64,000 nucleotides of DNA from Flavobacteriales bacterium (GTDB lineage Bacteria; Bacteroidota; Bacteroidia; Flavobacteriales_F; PHOS-HE28), in the NCBI GenBank assembly GCA_016716605.1, contig JADJWA010000001.1, forward strand, positions 868,001 to 932,000. The letters are read 5' to 3'. The notes beneath the pieces are model-generated. The model did no database searches and was not told the origin of the DNA. It saw only the letters and a list, made by a program, of their open reading frames with translations. Position 1 is the stretch's first letter; every line of letters starts with the position of its first letter. The translations under genes were made by a program, and so were the position numbers. Below are positions 63,545-64,000 of this stretch, piece after piece.

Positions 63545-64000
63545 TCAGGACGGATCGACCAGGAACAACGGCTGATCGTACTCCACTGGTTTGGCGTCGT
63601 CCACCAGCACCTTCACGATCTTGCCCGCCACATCGCTCTCGATCTCGTTGAAGAGCTTCATGGCCTCGATGATGCAGATGGTCTTGCCGGGCTTCACTTC
63701 GTCGCCCACATTCACGAATACGGGCTTTCCAGGACCAGCGCTGCGATAGAAGGTGCCGATCATGGGCGCCTTGATGGTGACGTACTTGGAATCGGCGGCC
63801 GGGGCGGCAGCAGGGGGCGCGGGCGCAGCAGCAGGTACCGGAGCAGGTGCTGCCACCGGTGCTTGTGGTGCATAGGCTGGCGCTTGGGCGGTGATCACCT
63901 GCACTTCCTTCTTGCCTGCGGGGGTCTTGATGGTGATCTTGAAATCCTTCTGTTCGATCTCCACCTCGCTCACGCCGCTCTTGGCCACGAACTTGATCAG
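63545..64000 (-). CDS. accB: Biotin carboxyl carrier protein AccB (5' truncated by window edge)
   Basis: The frame is open through the last base of the window (codons LIKFVAKSGVSEVEIEQKDF), so the N-terminus lies outside. AccB carries the biotin of acetyl-CoA carboxylase. The visible 151 residues show the end of the N-terminal helix, an Ala/Pro-rich flexible linker (VAAPAPVPAAAPAPPAAAPA), and the biotinyl domain with APMIGTFYRSAGPGKP, the AccB-type thumb (FVNVGDEVKPG), and the biotin-accepting Lys in IEAMKLFNEIESD. The GTG at 63988 is not the start. Confidence 0.94.
   Translation of the reverse strand: MIKFVAKSGVSEVEIEQKDFKITIKTPAGKKEVQVITAQAPAYAPQAPVAAPAPVPAAAPAPPAAAPAADSKYVTIKAPMIGTFYRSAGPGKPVFVNVGDEVKPGKTICIIEAMKLFNEIESDVAGKIVKVLVDDAKPVEYDQPLFLVDPS

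Noticed and set aside
62145..63575. A 476-codon plus-strand open frame opposite accC.
   Set aside because: It is antisense to a complete biotin carboxylase and made of Ala/Val/His/Asp-biased sequence.

Overview
The window is a gene-dense stretch of chromosome from a high-GC member of the phylum Bacteroidota, most likely an uncultured Flavobacteriales-type lineage. The evidence is the set of surface proteins with type IX secretion (T9SS) sorting domains (both the short Gly/Pro-rich type A tails and the type B 'gliding motility-associated' domain), PorT-like beta-barrels, TAnnTTTG-like promoter boxes close to start codons, and the ileS-dksA-lspA order. No rRNA, tRNA, CRISPR array, transposase or phage structural gene was recognised. 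No gap of more than 300 bases lacks a gene.

Layout. 1-1764: end of a tRNA hydroxylase gene (trhO) and hmgA. 1775-4865: an accessory island with an AAA+ ATPase carrying a biotinyl/lipoyl-like tail, an overlapping partner gene of unknown function and a RelE-type toxin-antitoxin pair, punctuated by three copies of one interspersed hairpin element. 4981-16845: cysS, a glutaminyl cyclase lipoprotein, two secreted proteins, a di-haem cytochrome lipoprotein, polA and two small exported proteins. 16939-24916: a TPR histidine kinase/LuxR regulator pair, an acyl-CoA carboxyltransferase, an orphan NIT-domain kinase and a YebC-family gene. 24972-25088: 117 bases containing only G and C, probably an assembly fault.

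25211-28681: an ECF sigma/anti-sigma operon followed by two envelope genes. All three transcription units are preceded by the same TGTAAC-N16/17-CGTC(C)T promoter, so the regulon can be read directly from the sequence. 28770-31907: glycosyltransferase, hexapeptide acyltransferase, lepA. 32065-39480: a second sigma/anti-sigma system embedded among T9SS type B proteins; the anti-sigma-like protein itself ends in a T9SS type B-like domain. 39514-42436: metF and a secreted M1 aminopeptidase. 42426-52586: a long minus-strand run containing lspA, a DksA-like protein with a histone H1-like tail, ileS, a NYN/LOTUS-type protein, a sulfide:quinone oxidoreductase-like flavoprotein, an unknown GNAT-like protein and a membrane glycosyltransferase. 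52691-64000: a secreted T9SS protein, nitroreductase and pirin, dxs, three multi-spanning glycosyltransferase-like proteins, and accC-accB.

The functional theme is envelope biogenesis and its control: many exported proteins (nine with Gln as the probable first mature residue), the cyclase that would cap that Gln, the lipoprotein signal peptidase, two sigma/anti-sigma circuits and sugar-transfer enzymes. The best candidates for undescribed biology are the ATPase island at 1775-4229, the T9SS-linked sigma system at 32065-39432, and the ECF regulon at 25211-28681.
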